A stretch of DNA of 64,000 bases from Novosphingobium cyanobacteriorum (GTDB lineage Bacteria > Pseudomonadota > Alphaproteobacteria > Sphingomonadales > Sphingomonadaceae), in NCBI RefSeq assembly GCF_029436685.1, contig NZ_JAROCY010000015.1, positions 57,261-121,260 on the forward strand, read 5' to 3'. The notes beneath the pieces are model-generated. The model saw only the letters and a program-made list of their open reading frames with translations. It was not told where the DNA came from and did no database searches. Shown here in pieces: positions 51,000 to 59,406 of this stretch. The first letter of the stretch is position 1. Each line of letters begins with the position of its first letter. A program made the position numbers and the translations under genes.

Positions 51000-51631
51000 T
51001 GGGAAGCGGGGCAGACGATCTCGCCGAGAACTACAAAGGCGCCTTCGATGGCCGCCTGCCCTTCGGCCAGCGCCCCGCGCTCGTCATCGTCGATCTGGTC
51101 GAAGCCTACCTGCAGCCCGATTCCCCCCTCTATGCCGGCATCGAAACCGCCCTCGCCAGCGCAGTGCGCCTGCGCGAGGCGGCCCACACCGCGCGCATCC
51201 CGGTGATTTTCACAAACGTCGAATATGCCCCAGCCGGCGCCGACGGCGGTGTGTTCTACCGCAAGGTTCCCGCGCTCAGGGTCTTCGAGCGCGGCAGCCC
51301 GCTCGGCGCGTTTCCCCCTTCGCTCAGTCCCGAAGGCGACGATCTGGTCATTACCAAACGCTATGCCTCGGCCTTCTTCGGCACGCACCTCGCCGCCACG
51401 CTCACCTCGCTCGGCGTCGATACCGTGCTGATCTGCGGCACCTCCACCTCGGGCTGCATCCGCGCCACCGCACTCGATGCCTGCCAGCACGGCTTCCTGC
51501 CCTTTGTCGTGCGCGATGCCTGCGGCGACCGCCACAGCGCCCCGCACGAAGCCAACCTATTTGACCTTCAGGCCAAATATGCCGAAGTGATTTCCGAGGC
51601 GGAAGCCGCCGCGCACCTCTCCGCAACGTGA
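50999..51631 (+). CDS. Isochorismatase-fold cysteine amidohydrolase
   Basis: A 210-residue enzyme of the isochorismatase/N-carbamoylsarcosine amidase fold; ATG 50999 shares one base with the previous stop. The catalytic triad is Asp32 (LVIVDLVEAY), Lys120 (ITKRYASAFFGT) and Cys153 (GTSTSGCIRATALDA). Cys-type members hydrolyse amides or carbamoyl groups, which fits a hydantoinase product. Last gene of the operon. Confidence 0.9.
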   Translation: MGSGADDLAENYKGAFDGRLPFGQRPALVIVDLVEAYLQPDSPLYAGIETALASAVRLREAAHTARIPVIFTNVEYAPAGADGGVFYRKVPALRVFERGSPLGAFPPSLSPEGDDLVITKRYASAFFGTHLAATLTSLGVDTVLICGTSTSGCIRATALDACQHGFLPFVVRDACGDRHSAPHEANLFDLQAKYAEVISEAEAAAHLSAT

Positions 51632-51780
51632 TACGCGCAAACCCTTCATTTGCGTCGCGCCTTAGCCTTTGCCGCAAGGCCTCTTGGTAGGGGTGAGGCG
51701 CCATGGCAAAAGCGCATCAGGGCAATGAGCTTCGCATTATAAAGTAGGAACCGCGCCGTCAGGACAGATAACTTGGCATG

Positions 51781-53151
51781 TTACCCTCGGCCCGCAGCTG
51801 TCTGTCCGGTGATGCGTCCAAAGACGGCAGCTTTGGCGAGTGCGCTGCCGCTCATGTAGCTCTCGCCGTGAAACCCCCCGGTCACTTCGCCAGCTGCGAA
51901 TAGGCCGGACAGTATATCGCCGTAAGGATCCAAAACCCGGCCATCGGCGTCAACCCGTATGCCGCAGAATGTGCCAGTGACCGCCACGGCGCAGGGCAGG
52001 ATATAGTATGGCGCGCGGGTGAGCGCGGCGGGCTTGCCGACATTGCCAGCCATCGTGGCGCGACCGAAGTCCGTATCCTCGCCCTGTTCCACCATGGCGT
52101 TGTAGCGGGCAACGGATGCCTCGAGCGCGGCGGGGTCAAGGCCGACGGTTGCAGCCAGTCCGGCCACGCTATCGGCGGTCTTGACGATGCCCCGTGCCAG
52201 AGCTTCGCGGAAGTTCATGTTCGACGGGATCGGCTGCGCCTGCTCCATCACGCCTTCATCGAAGACCTGGAACGCCACGCCGCCGGGCTGGGCGAGGCAA
52301 GCGCCGCCGATCTCCTTGTAGGACAGCGACTCGTTCACAAAGCGTCTGGCCTCAAGATTGACCGCCATGGCCCCGCGGTAGATCGCCATCAGCAGGAACA
52401 TGCCATCCGGTGCGGTGAGGGTGGGTTCGGGGTAGTTCGACAGGGGCATGCCGAAGGTCCCTTTGACATAGCCCATGTCGACCAGCCCGCAGCCTGCCGC
52501 CATCGCCATCAGCAACCCGTCGCCGGTATTGGCGAAACCTCCCAGCGGGGTGCCCGCGAGCAGATCGGGGCAAAAGGTCTGGATCAGCTGCTGCGAGCGG
52601 GAGAAGCCGCCGCTGGCGATGATCACCTGCGCGGCCCGGTAATCCACGCCGTCCGCCGTCACGGTCCAGCCTTCTTCCTGGCGGGAAAGCCGTTCCGCAC
52701 CGCAGTTGTCGATCCGGCGGAACGACGGGTGGGCGGCAAGGCTGGCTTCGAGCGCGGCCATGGCGAGACCGGGATCGCAGGCATGGCTGCGCGGTACGCC
52801 CTGCCCGCCGCTCAACTGCACGCGCTGAAAATCGACGCCATGCCGCCGCAGCCATTCGTAGGTGTCCAGCTGCCGTTCGGCAAAACGGTTGACCAGCGCG
52901 GAATCGTTGCGGCCACCGCCCGCCTTGATCAGATCGCGCGCCAACTGGTCGGCGCTGTCCTCGTGCCCGGTTGCCCGCTGCAGGTCGGTCCCGGCAAAGG
53001 CGAAAGAGCCGGCCGACTGCCAGGTGCTGCCTTTTCCGGACGTGGCTTTTTCCAGCATCAGTACGGTTGCGCCAGCTTCCACCGCGCCGAGCGCGGCCGC
53101 GCAGCCGGCCATCCCGCCGCCGATCACGATTACATCCTGCTGCCCGCCCAT
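51781..53151 (-). CDS. FAD-dependent dehydrogenase, fumarate reductase/ketosteroid dehydrogenase type (1)
   Basis: A 456-residue flavoprotein; ATG 53151 opens MGGQQDVIVIGGGMAGCAAA, the FAD-binding Rossmann motif, followed by LMLEK. The C-terminal FAD-closing block is GLFAAGEVTGGFHGESYMSG. The fold serves fumarate reductases, 3-ketosteroid-delta1-dehydrogenases and tricarballylate dehydrogenases; the substrate is unassigned. Divergent from the TauD-type gene across GCATA/TATGC inverted repeats. The 149-base gap after its end, towards the convergent operon, has only a weak hairpin. Confidence 0.88.
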   Translation of the reverse strand: MGGQQDVIVIGGGMAGCAAALGAVEAGATVLMLEKATSGKGSTWQSAGSFAFAGTDLQRATGHEDSADQLARDLIKAGGGRNDSALVNRFAERQLDTYEWLRRHGVDFQRVQLSGGQGVPRSHACDPGLAMAALEASLAAHPSFRRIDNCGAERLSRQEEGWTVTADGVDYRAAQVIIASGGFSRSQQLIQTFCPDLLAGTPLGGFANTGDGLLMAMAAGCGLVDMGYVKGTFGMPLSNYPEPTLTAPDGMFLLMAIYRGAMAVNLEARRFVNESLSYKEIGGACLAQPGGVAFQVFDEGVMEQAQPIPSNMNFREALARGIVKTADSVAGLAATVGLDPAALEASVARYNAMVEQGEDTDFGRATMAGNVGKPAALTRAPYYILPCAVAVTGTFCGIRVDADGRVLDPYGDILSGLFAAGEVTGGFHGESYMSGSALAKAAVFGRITGQTAAGRG

Positions 53152-53177
53152 CGCCTGGTCTCCACGCCCGTCAATAG

Positions 53178-53302
53178 CGTGCATATGTCAGCACCGTATG
53201 CACGTGAGGAAGTCCCTGTCTGGCGCCATCGGATACTCGATTAGCGCCCCGATCCGGCCTTGCGGAGTCGCTTGAACCGGTAATCGCGCATATCTGCTAT
53301 GC
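53178..53302. promoter_or_regulatory. Divergent promoter with two GCATA/TATGC inverted repeats
   Basis: CGTGCATA/TATGCACG with an 11-base spacer at 53178-53204, and GCATA/TATGC with a 5-base spacer at 53288-53302. They lie between the flavoprotein (start 53151) and the TauD-type gene (start 53354). A related sequence, GCATATCGCTTACGC, is found at about 54775-54789 ahead of the SnoaL-like gene. Candidate sites for the LuxR regulator at 56926. Confidence 0.4.
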
Positions 53303-53353
53303 ATGCCGGTACCGCGTCTACCGCGTTCACCTCGGGATGAGGGCCACTCCACC

Positions 53354-54331
53354 ATGAATGTTGCAACCTCCGCTTTCATCCCTCCTGTCGGTGCGGCGCT
53401 GCGCGATTGGTTGTCGGCCCAGTCGTCTGCCTGGATGGGTGCGAAGATGGCGGGCAGCGCGGTTTGGCAAGAGGTGCTTTCCTCGGCGGAGATCGACGAG
53501 TTCCGTGAAGTGGTCCGCCGCGGCCTGCCCCCCGGCAAGACCGCGGAGCAGCTGACCGCCGCAGACCTTCCCATGCCACTGATGGAGCCGCGCATCGCCG
53601 AATGGCGCCAGCTGATCGACCGCGAGCGCGGGTTCCTGCTGGTCCAGCGGCTGCCGGTGGAGGAATGGACCGAGGAGGAGAGCATGATCGCCTACATGAC
53701 GATCTGCACCCACATGGGCACGCTGCGGGTCCAGAACTCGCGCGGGACGATCATTGGCCACGTGCGCGACGAAGGCGTGCCGATGGACCTCGACAATCCC
53801 AGGATCCGGATCAACGAGACCAACAACAAGATCCGTTTCCATGTCGACCTGGGTGATGTCGTCGGCCTCCTGTGCCGTCACAACGTGGCCAGGGGCGGGC
53901 TGTCGCGAATCGTGTCCTCGCACTCGGTCATCGCCGAGGTCTTGCGCCGCCGGCCTGATCTCGAAGCGGCCCTGTTCACCCCGATCCCGTTCGATGCGCT
54001 CGACATGATCGACGCGACCGGCAAGCCCTGGCGTGACGTGCCGATCTGCCGCTGGCGCGGTTCGGACCTGCGGGTGTCGTTCCAGGCCGATACGATCGAC
54101 GCTGCCCAGAAGCGCGGCATGGCCCCGAAGTTGACCGGCGAACAGGCCGATATGGTGGCCCTGATCGAGGAGATCGCGGAAGATCCGCAATTCCACCTCG
54201 ACATGTACTTTGCCGATGGCGAACTGCAGTTCATCAACAACAACCATACCCTTCATTCCCGCACCAGCTGGGAGGATGAAGGCGATCCGGCGCGGCGCCG
54301 CCACCTGCTGCGGGCGTGGATCGTGCTGTGA
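53354..54331 (+). CDS. TauD/TfdA-type Fe(II)/2-oxoglutarate dioxygenase-like protein
   Basis: A 325-residue cupin-fold oxygenase. The iron-binding His-x-Asp is in IRFHVDLGD (His163, Asp165), the distal His in NNNHTLHSRTSWED (His301), and the 2-oxoglutarate-binding Arg lies in the RRRHLLRAW end. ATG 53354 is preferred to an in-frame ATG at 53303. These enzymes hydroxylate or cleave substrates with loss of CO2. The GTGA overlap with the next gene indicates coupling. First gene of the plus-strand series to 56896. Confidence 0.85.
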   Translation: MNVATSAFIPPVGAALRDWLSAQSSAWMGAKMAGSAVWQEVLSSAEIDEFREVVRRGLPPGKTAEQLTAADLPMPLMEPRIAEWRQLIDRERGFLLVQRLPVEEWTEEESMIAYMTICTHMGTLRVQNSRGTIIGHVRDEGVPMDLDNPRIRINETNNKIRFHVDLGDVVGLLCRHNVARGGLSRIVSSHSVIAEVLRRRPDLEAALFTPIPFDALDMIDATGKPWRDVPICRWRGSDLRVSFQADTIDAAQKRGMAPKLTGEQADMVALIEEIAEDPQFHLDMYFADGELQFINNNHTLHSRTSWEDEGDPARRRHLLRAWIVL

Positions 54332-54765
54332 CCGACGGCGCACCCTTTTACGTCGCGCGGCGCGAACTCACCGCCGATCCCGATCAGGTGTGGTCGGTGA
54401 TCAGCGATTTCGGCGGCCTGTCCCGGTGGAGCGAAGCGATCACCGCCTGTTCGGCAGACGGAAATGAGGCTGGCGCGTTGCGGACCGTCATGGTCGGAGA
54501 GGCCGAAATCCGCGAGCGGTTGGAGGCGATTGACCACACTGCCCGCTTCCTCCGTTACCGCCCGATCAGCGGCTCCTCCCTGCCATTCGAAGGCTTTTTC
54601 GCCACGATGCAGCTGGCGGCGCTGGACGATGGGAGAACGGCAATCGCATGGTCGGTCTTCGGGACGCCGACGATCGAGCCGGACAAGGCCCGCGATATGC
54701 TGGCCAAGCGTTACGCATTCCGGCTCAATGAACTGGAGGCCTGCCTCGACCGGGGGGCGGCCTGA
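54328..54765 (+). CDS. SRPBCC (START/polyketide-cyclase fold) protein
   Basis: About 145 residues with the lipid- or polyketide-binding SRPBCC fold: ELTADPDQVWSVISDFGGLSRW at the N-terminus, a beta-sheet core with FLRYRPISGSSLPFE and a long C-terminal helix. GTG 54328 overlaps the dioxygenase stop; in-frame GTG 54316 is the alternative. Members bind hydrophobic ligands or act as small cyclases and dehydratases. The role here is unknown. Confidence 0.78.
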   Translation: MTDGAPFYVARRELTADPDQVWSVISDFGGLSRWSEAITACSADGNEAGALRTVMVGEAEIRERLEAIDHTARFLRYRPISGSSLPFEGFFATMQLAALDDGRTAIAWSVFGTPTIEPDKARDMLAKRYAFRLNELEACLDRGAA

Positions 54766-54877
54766 AGCGCTGCGCATATCGCTTACGCGATTGTCGTCCG
54801 GAATGCCCGGTCATGGTTGCCGCGCCCCACTTGCGCGCGTTACCTGTCGCCCGATAATTGTTGGGACAAGACAGCAG

Positions 54878-55438
54878 ATGATCGACACTTCCGAACTCGC
54901 ACGCCGACTGGAGCGGATGGAAGCGCGCATCGCGATTGGCGAACTGCCGTGCCGCTATGCCCTGGCGGTCGACTCGCGCGATATCGACACGTGGGTCAGT
55001 CTGTTCGTCGAGGATGTGAACTGCGGCCGCCGGGGCATCGGGCGAGAGGCGCTCAGGACCTTCATCGAACCCAGCGTGCGCACGTTCTACCGTTCCATCC
55101 ACCAGATTTGCGGCCATGTCGTCGATTTCATCGATGACGATACGGCGACAGGTACCGTCTATTGCCGCGCCGAGCATGAGGATGGCGACAAGTGGGTGGT
55201 CATGGCGATCATCTACTTTGACCGCTACGTCCGCCGAAACGGCCAGTGGTTCTTCGAACGGCGGCACGAAAAGCACTGGTATTCGACCGACGTGCTCGAA
55301 CGCCCTGCCCCGCCTTTTCAGCAATGGGAGAAATGGGCGGACCGACTGCCCGACCTGCCAAAGGACTTTCCGACCTGGGCGCCGTTCTGGGGCGGCATGG
55401 ACGAGGCCGAGCTCGCCAGCATCACCAGCAAGCCCTGA
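54878..55438 (+). CDS. SnoaL-like (NTF2 fold) protein
   Basis: A 186-residue NTF2-fold protein: RIAIGELPCRYALAVDSRDI, WVSLFVEDVNCGRRGIGREA, then SIHQICGHVVDFIDDDTATG with a conserved His. It is related in type to the 25590 protein. The C-terminal extension after WFFERRHEKHW is unusual in length. A 112-base gap with a GCATA-type repeat separates it from the SRPBCC gene, so it may have its own promoter. Confidence 0.8.
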   Translation: MIDTSELARRLERMEARIAIGELPCRYALAVDSRDIDTWVSLFVEDVNCGRRGIGREALRTFIEPSVRTFYRSIHQICGHVVDFIDDDTATGTVYCRAEHEDGDKWVVMAIIYFDRYVRRNGQWFFERRHEKHWYSTDVLERPAPPFQQWEKWADRLPDLPKDFPTWAPFWGGMDEAELASITSKP

Positions 55439-55506
55439 TCCGAACCTGAACGCTCAGGCCGGGCCCCATGTGGCCAGCCAAGATCGCAATCACCGGGAGT
55501 TCCACA

Positions 55507-56424
55507 ATGACCGCAAGCACCATCCAGTTCACCAGCAAGGGCATCACCTGCGAAGGTGACCTTTACCTGCCCGCAGATTTCGATCCGGCGGGCAGCTATC
55601 CCGCGCTCGTCATCGGCCATGGCTTTACCGTGGCGCGGACCAGCCTCGTCGAGGAGGGACGCCTGTTTGCCGAGGCCGGTTTCGTAACACTGGCGATCGA
55701 CTACCGGCATTTCGGCACCTCGGGCGGTGAACCGCGCGGTCGGCTCTACCCGCTGCAGGAAGTGGAAGACTTCCGCGCCGCGATTGACTGGCTGGAAACC
55801 CAGCCCGGTGTCGATCCCGGCCGGATCGGGATCTGGGGCACCAGCTTCGGCGGCGGCATCGTGACGCATGTGGCAGCACACGATATCCGGGTGCGAGCCT
55901 GCGTGGCCCAAGCACCGATCCTCGATGGCGACAACTGGATCCGCTCCCTGAACCGCGAGACCGACTATCTCGGCGTGCGCAAGTACCTGCTCGAGGCCCG
56001 GCGCAAGCGGGCCAGGGAGGGTGGCGATCCGACCATGCCGATGTCGGCCCCGCCGGAAGATGGCTTCACCCCGATGCCCGCCGATCCGGCGATGATCGAG
56101 GACGTGATGGGATGGTACGCCAAGACTGGCGACATGCTGATGCATTCAGCGCCCGAAATGACGATCGAGAGCTTCGAGCACGTGATGCAGTTCGATGCCA
56201 GCTATACCGCGCGCAAGATCGCGCCACGGGCCTATTGCATCGTCCAGCTGACCGGGCACGACGTCTACCATCCCAACGAGCCGATCCAGACGGCCTTCCG
56301 TGAAGCAGGGGAGCCAAAGCGGATGGTCTCGCTGAAGATGGACCAGCTCGATTGCTACAAGCCGGGCTTCCGCGAGCAGACCATCGGCGCTGCGGCTGCC
56401 TTCTTCCACGACTATTTGGCCTGA
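55507..56424 (+). CDS. Alpha/beta hydrolase (dienelactone-hydrolase-like)
   Basis: A 305-residue hydrolase. ATG 55507 follows GGGAG. Nucleophile elbow GTSFGGG (Ser113), oxyanion VIGHGF, acid region QLTGHDVYHPNEP, and the DYRHFGTSGG loop common to dienelactone-type and acetyl-xylan-type esterases. It probably opens a lactone or ester in the pathway. Followed 52 bases later by a carboxymuconolactone-decarboxylase-like gene, a pairing also known from protocatechuate-type routes. Confidence 0.84.
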   Translation: MTASTIQFTSKGITCEGDLYLPADFDPAGSYPALVIGHGFTVARTSLVEEGRLFAEAGFVTLAIDYRHFGTSGGEPRGRLYPLQEVEDFRAAIDWLETQPGVDPGRIGIWGTSFGGGIVTHVAAHDIRVRACVAQAPILDGDNWIRSLNRETDYLGVRKYLLEARRKRAREGGDPTMPMSAPPEDGFTPMPADPAMIEDVMGWYAKTGDMLMHSAPEMTIESFEHVMQFDASYTARKIAPRAYCIVQLTGHDVYHPNEPIQTAFREAGEPKRMVSLKMDQLDCYKPGFREQTIGAAAAFFHDYLA

Positions 56425-56476
56425 CAACGAACAAGGCGGGTAGCCAAGGCTGACCCGCGCAACGAGGGAGAGTCCC

Positions 56477-56896
56477 ATGAGCGACGTGACCGAACGCGGG
56501 CTGCAGCTGTTTGCCGAAATCATGGGTGAGGAACGCGCGGAGCAGATGCGCCTCGGCATTCAGTCCACCGGGTTCGGTGCGGCCATCGGCAAGCTTGCCA
56601 CCGACTATGCCTTCGGCTCGGTGTGGGCGCGCGATGGGCTGGAGCGCAAGCAGCGCAGCCTGGTCGTGATCGGCGTGCTGATCGCTCAGCGCCAGATCCT
56701 GGAGCTGAAGAACCATATCCGCATCGGGATTACCAATGGCCTTACCGTCCGCGAGATCGAGGAGGCATTGATCCAGACTCTGCCCTATGTCGGGTTCCCG
56801 GCGGTGGCCAGCGCGACGACGGCAATCGTCGAAGTGCTGCGCGAACTGGGGCTCGACACCCAGACCCAGACTGCCGAAGAACGCGGCATGCTCTGA
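56477..56896 (+). CDS. Carboxymuconolactone decarboxylase family protein
   Basis: A 139-residue all-helical protein of the CMD family. The PcaC-like core is visible: VWARDGLERKQRSLVVIGVL, ELKNHIRIGITNGLTVREIE and LPYVGFPAV. It lacks the CxxC of AhpD-type peroxidases, so a decarboxylase or lactone-processing role is likelier. Ribosome site GGGAGAG. Convergent with the LuxR gene. Confidence 0.86.
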   Translation: MSDVTERGLQLFAEIMGEERAEQMRLGIQSTGFGAAIGKLATDYAFGSVWARDGLERKQRSLVVIGVLIAQRQILELKNHIRIGITNGLTVREIEEALIQTLPYVGFPAVASATTAIVEVLRELGLDTQTQTAEERGML

Positions 56897-56925
56897 GCGC
56901 AGCGCGCGGGGAACCGGGCGCGATT

Positions 56926-58026
56926 TCAGGCGAGGCTGAGGGTGCTGGTCAGCAAGGCCCTGACCAGTTCGGCCTGCCGCCGCGTCCCGGTCTTCTGGAA
57001 CACGCGCTTGGAGTAGGTCCGCACGGTTTGCAGCGTGACGCCAAGCCTTTCCGCCGCTTCGGCGAGGGTCAGGCCGTCGCTCAGGGCCAGGGCAAGTTTC
57101 GCTTCCGAACGGGTCAAGCGGAACATTTCCATCAGCCCGTCGATGCTGTCGGCCGCCGGGAGATGGTCGGTGTGAACATAGGCGCGCAGGACCGGCGTGA
57201 ACCGGCCGGTGACGGGCCTGTCCGCCACCGGCACCAGCATCATGTCGGCCTGCTGCGCCTCGCTCAACCGTACTGCCCGGGGCCGCCCGCGTGGCTCCTG
57301 CGCAAAGTCCCTGAGTGCGAGGGTCAACGACCGCGCGGCATTGCCATTGGCAATGACCAACCGCCCTTGGGGATCACGCGAGATGATCTGCCCATCTTGC
57401 AACAGGCGGTTGACCAGCGGGTCGGCGTTGATGATCCGCCCGTCCGCGGCAAGGGTGACGATGCCAACGTTCAACCTGTCCATCGCGTTCGAATAGGCGG
57501 CAAGTCGGGCTTCTGCCTCGGCGAGCTTGGCATAGGCTGTCAGCGCGATCTGGAGGTGAACACCAAGCGTCTGCAACAGTTCGCGATCCTGGCATTCGAA
57601 CGGGCCTTCCGCTCCGATCACAGTGAGCCAGGCATTGGCACCATCCGGCTCGGAGATTCGCATGATCAGCATGTCGGTACCCTCGAATGGCGCAAGCAGC
57701 TGCCGAAGCTGCAGCCAGACCGAATGGTCCGCCGGATCGAACAGATCCTGCAGGGTGTACAGCGTGCCGGGAAAGAGGCGGTAATAGGGCAGCGGATCGT
57801 TGCGGTAATAGCTGCCGAGATAGAACTCGCTCATGTGCTCCATCGGGCCACCACTGGCATAGGACGTCAGTTCCGACCGTGGCGCGTCAGTCCGCCGAAA
57901 GGTGAGGTTGGCATGGATCACGCCCAGCGCATCCCGCAGACCGTCAACGAAATTCTGCCATTGCGCCGCATCCACCACGCCTTTGTGGATGGCGGAAATC
58001 AGCTTCTGTTCGATCGCCCGGTCCAT
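56926..58026 (-). CDS. LuxR-type transcriptional regulator (2)
   Basis: A 366-residue regulator; ATG 58026 has AGAGG upstream, and the in-frame ATG 58056 lacks one. The C-terminal helix-turn-helix is FRLTRSEAKLALALSDGLTL then AAERLGVTLQTVRTYSKRVF and TGTRRQAELVRALL. The N-terminal region (FVDGLRDALGVIHANLTFRR) probably senses a ligand. Similar in size and C-terminus to the 34971 regulator, hence likely paralogous. It sits in the middle of the 51.8-63.7 kb cluster and is its obvious candidate regulator. Confidence 0.86.
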   Translation of the reverse strand: MDRAIEQKLISAIHKGVVDAAQWQNFVDGLRDALGVIHANLTFRRTDAPRSELTSYASGGPMEHMSEFYLGSYYRNDPLPYYRLFPGTLYTLQDLFDPADHSVWLQLRQLLAPFEGTDMLIMRISEPDGANAWLTVIGAEGPFECQDRELLQTLGVHLQIALTAYAKLAEAEARLAAYSNAMDRLNVGIVTLAADGRIINADPLVNRLLQDGQIISRDPQGRLVIANGNAARSLTLALRDFAQEPRGRPRAVRLSEAQQADMMLVPVADRPVTGRFTPVLRAYVHTDHLPAADSIDGLMEMFRLTRSEAKLALALSDGLTLAEAAERLGVTLQTVRTYSKRVFQKTGTRRQAELVRALLTSTLSLA

Positions 58027-58123
58027 CAGTCGCACCTCTCGCCGCGATGTCGCCATTTGGGGACAGTGCCGCTCTCGCGAAGGACTAATATGGCCATCGG
58101 AGAGAATGCGAAAGGAGTATCAG

Positions 58124-59296
58124 GTGGGCACTGTCGCAGACGCGGGCGAAGCGGTTCGTTTTACCGGAACCAGGCAGGAATTGTGCGAGGAAGCCTCGCG
58201 TCGTACGGGGTTGACCGACTTTGGCGGAACCGACTTTCACGAGCCGCTCGATATCCTGCTGAACGATCTGGACGGCGCGGGATTTTCGTCCGGAGGCGCG
58301 ATCGGTGCGCGTGAATGCCTGCTGGGGTTCCTGACGGCGCGGCTGCGCGCAACCGACGGATTCAAGCGCCAACCCGAGGCAATGAAGCGGCCGATCGTGC
58401 GCCCGCTGATCGTCATGGGCATCGTCCGGTCCGGGACGACCGCGCTGCACAAGCTGCTGTCGATGGACCCGCAGTTCCAGGGGGCCGAGCACTGGCTCTG
58501 CACTGCGCCGCAGCCCCGCCCTGCCCGCGCGGAATGGGAAGGCAATGCCGATTTCCAGCAGGCCAAGGCTATCCTGGATGCGATGATTGCCCAGGCCCCC
58601 GAAATGCTCGAGGATCACGGCATGGCGGTGGACACGGTGGAGGAATCGCTCAACCTGCTGCCGCAATCCTTCCGGTCAAACATGTTCCCGTCCCAGTTCG
58701 TGGTGCCGAACTATGACCGCTGGTACCGCGCGCAGGATGATACCGCGAGCTATGAACGCTTCGCTGACAATCTGCGTCTGATCGGGGCGCATGATGACCG
58801 CAGGTGGCTGCTGAAGAACCCGACGGATGCGTTCTCCTTGCAGGAAGTGCTGAATGTCTTCCCTGATGCGATGGTGGTGCAGACGCATCGCGATCCGTTG
58901 CAGTCGATCCCCTCTATCGTGAACCTGCTGGCCGCGGCTCACCGCATGTTCCGCGGAGAGAACGCCGACATTCCCGGCATTTACGCGCGTGAGGAGGAGT
59001 TCTGGGCATTGGCGCTCGGCCGCGCCGATGCGATCAAGGATGCCCATCCCGGACAGGTTTTCGACGTTCAGTTCGGTGACTTCGTCAAGAACCAGATCGG
59101 CGTTGTCGAGCAGATCTACGCGCACTTCGGCTTGAAGCTGTCGGCCGAGGCGGAAAGCGCGATGCGCGCCTGGCTGGAAGCCAATCCGCGCCGTTCCACC
59201 ACCATGCAGCGCTTCACGCCCGAGGATTACGGTCACAGCTCAGAAGGCCTGAAGGAACTCTACAAGGCCTATCGCCAGCGTTACGGCTACGCCTGA
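58124..59296 (+). CDS. Sulfotransferase family protein
   Basis: A 390-residue protein with the sulfotransferase-type P-loop MGIVRSGTTALHKLLSMDP and the PAPS 3'-phosphate region with LLKNPTDAFSLQEVLNVFPD and THRDPLQSIPSIVNL. GTG 58124 is chosen because AAAGGAG is correctly spaced; ATG 58106 is the alternative. Bacterial members of this group are often found in catabolic clusters and their activity is uncertain. Divergent from the LuxR gene. Confidence 0.82.
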   Translation: MGTVADAGEAVRFTGTRQELCEEASRRTGLTDFGGTDFHEPLDILLNDLDGAGFSSGGAIGARECLLGFLTARLRATDGFKRQPEAMKRPIVRPLIVMGIVRSGTTALHKLLSMDPQFQGAEHWLCTAPQPRPARAEWEGNADFQQAKAILDAMIAQAPEMLEDHGMAVDTVEESLNLLPQSFRSNMFPSQFVVPNYDRWYRAQDDTASYERFADNLRLIGAHDDRRWLLKNPTDAFSLQEVLNVFPDAMVVQTHRDPLQSIPSIVNLLAAAHRMFRGENADIPGIYAREEEFWALALGRADAIKDAHPGQVFDVQFGDFVKNQIGVVEQIYAHFGLKLSAEAESAMRAWLEANPRRSTTMQRFTPEDYGHSSEGLKELYKAYRQRYGYA

Positions 59297-59406
59297 GCGC
59301 CGCGATCAAAGCGCCGGAAATCATGATTGCGATGAGGAGGCGGCGGGCTTTACCCGGCAGACTGGTCGCCTAATCATCGCTCCAAACAATTCTGGAGAGA
59401 TGTGAA

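Noticed and set aside
51632..51780. Possible terminator between the isochorismatase-like and flavoprotein genes
   Set aside because: Only a 6-bp GCGCCT/AGGCGC pairing with a long loop; too weak to list as a feature.
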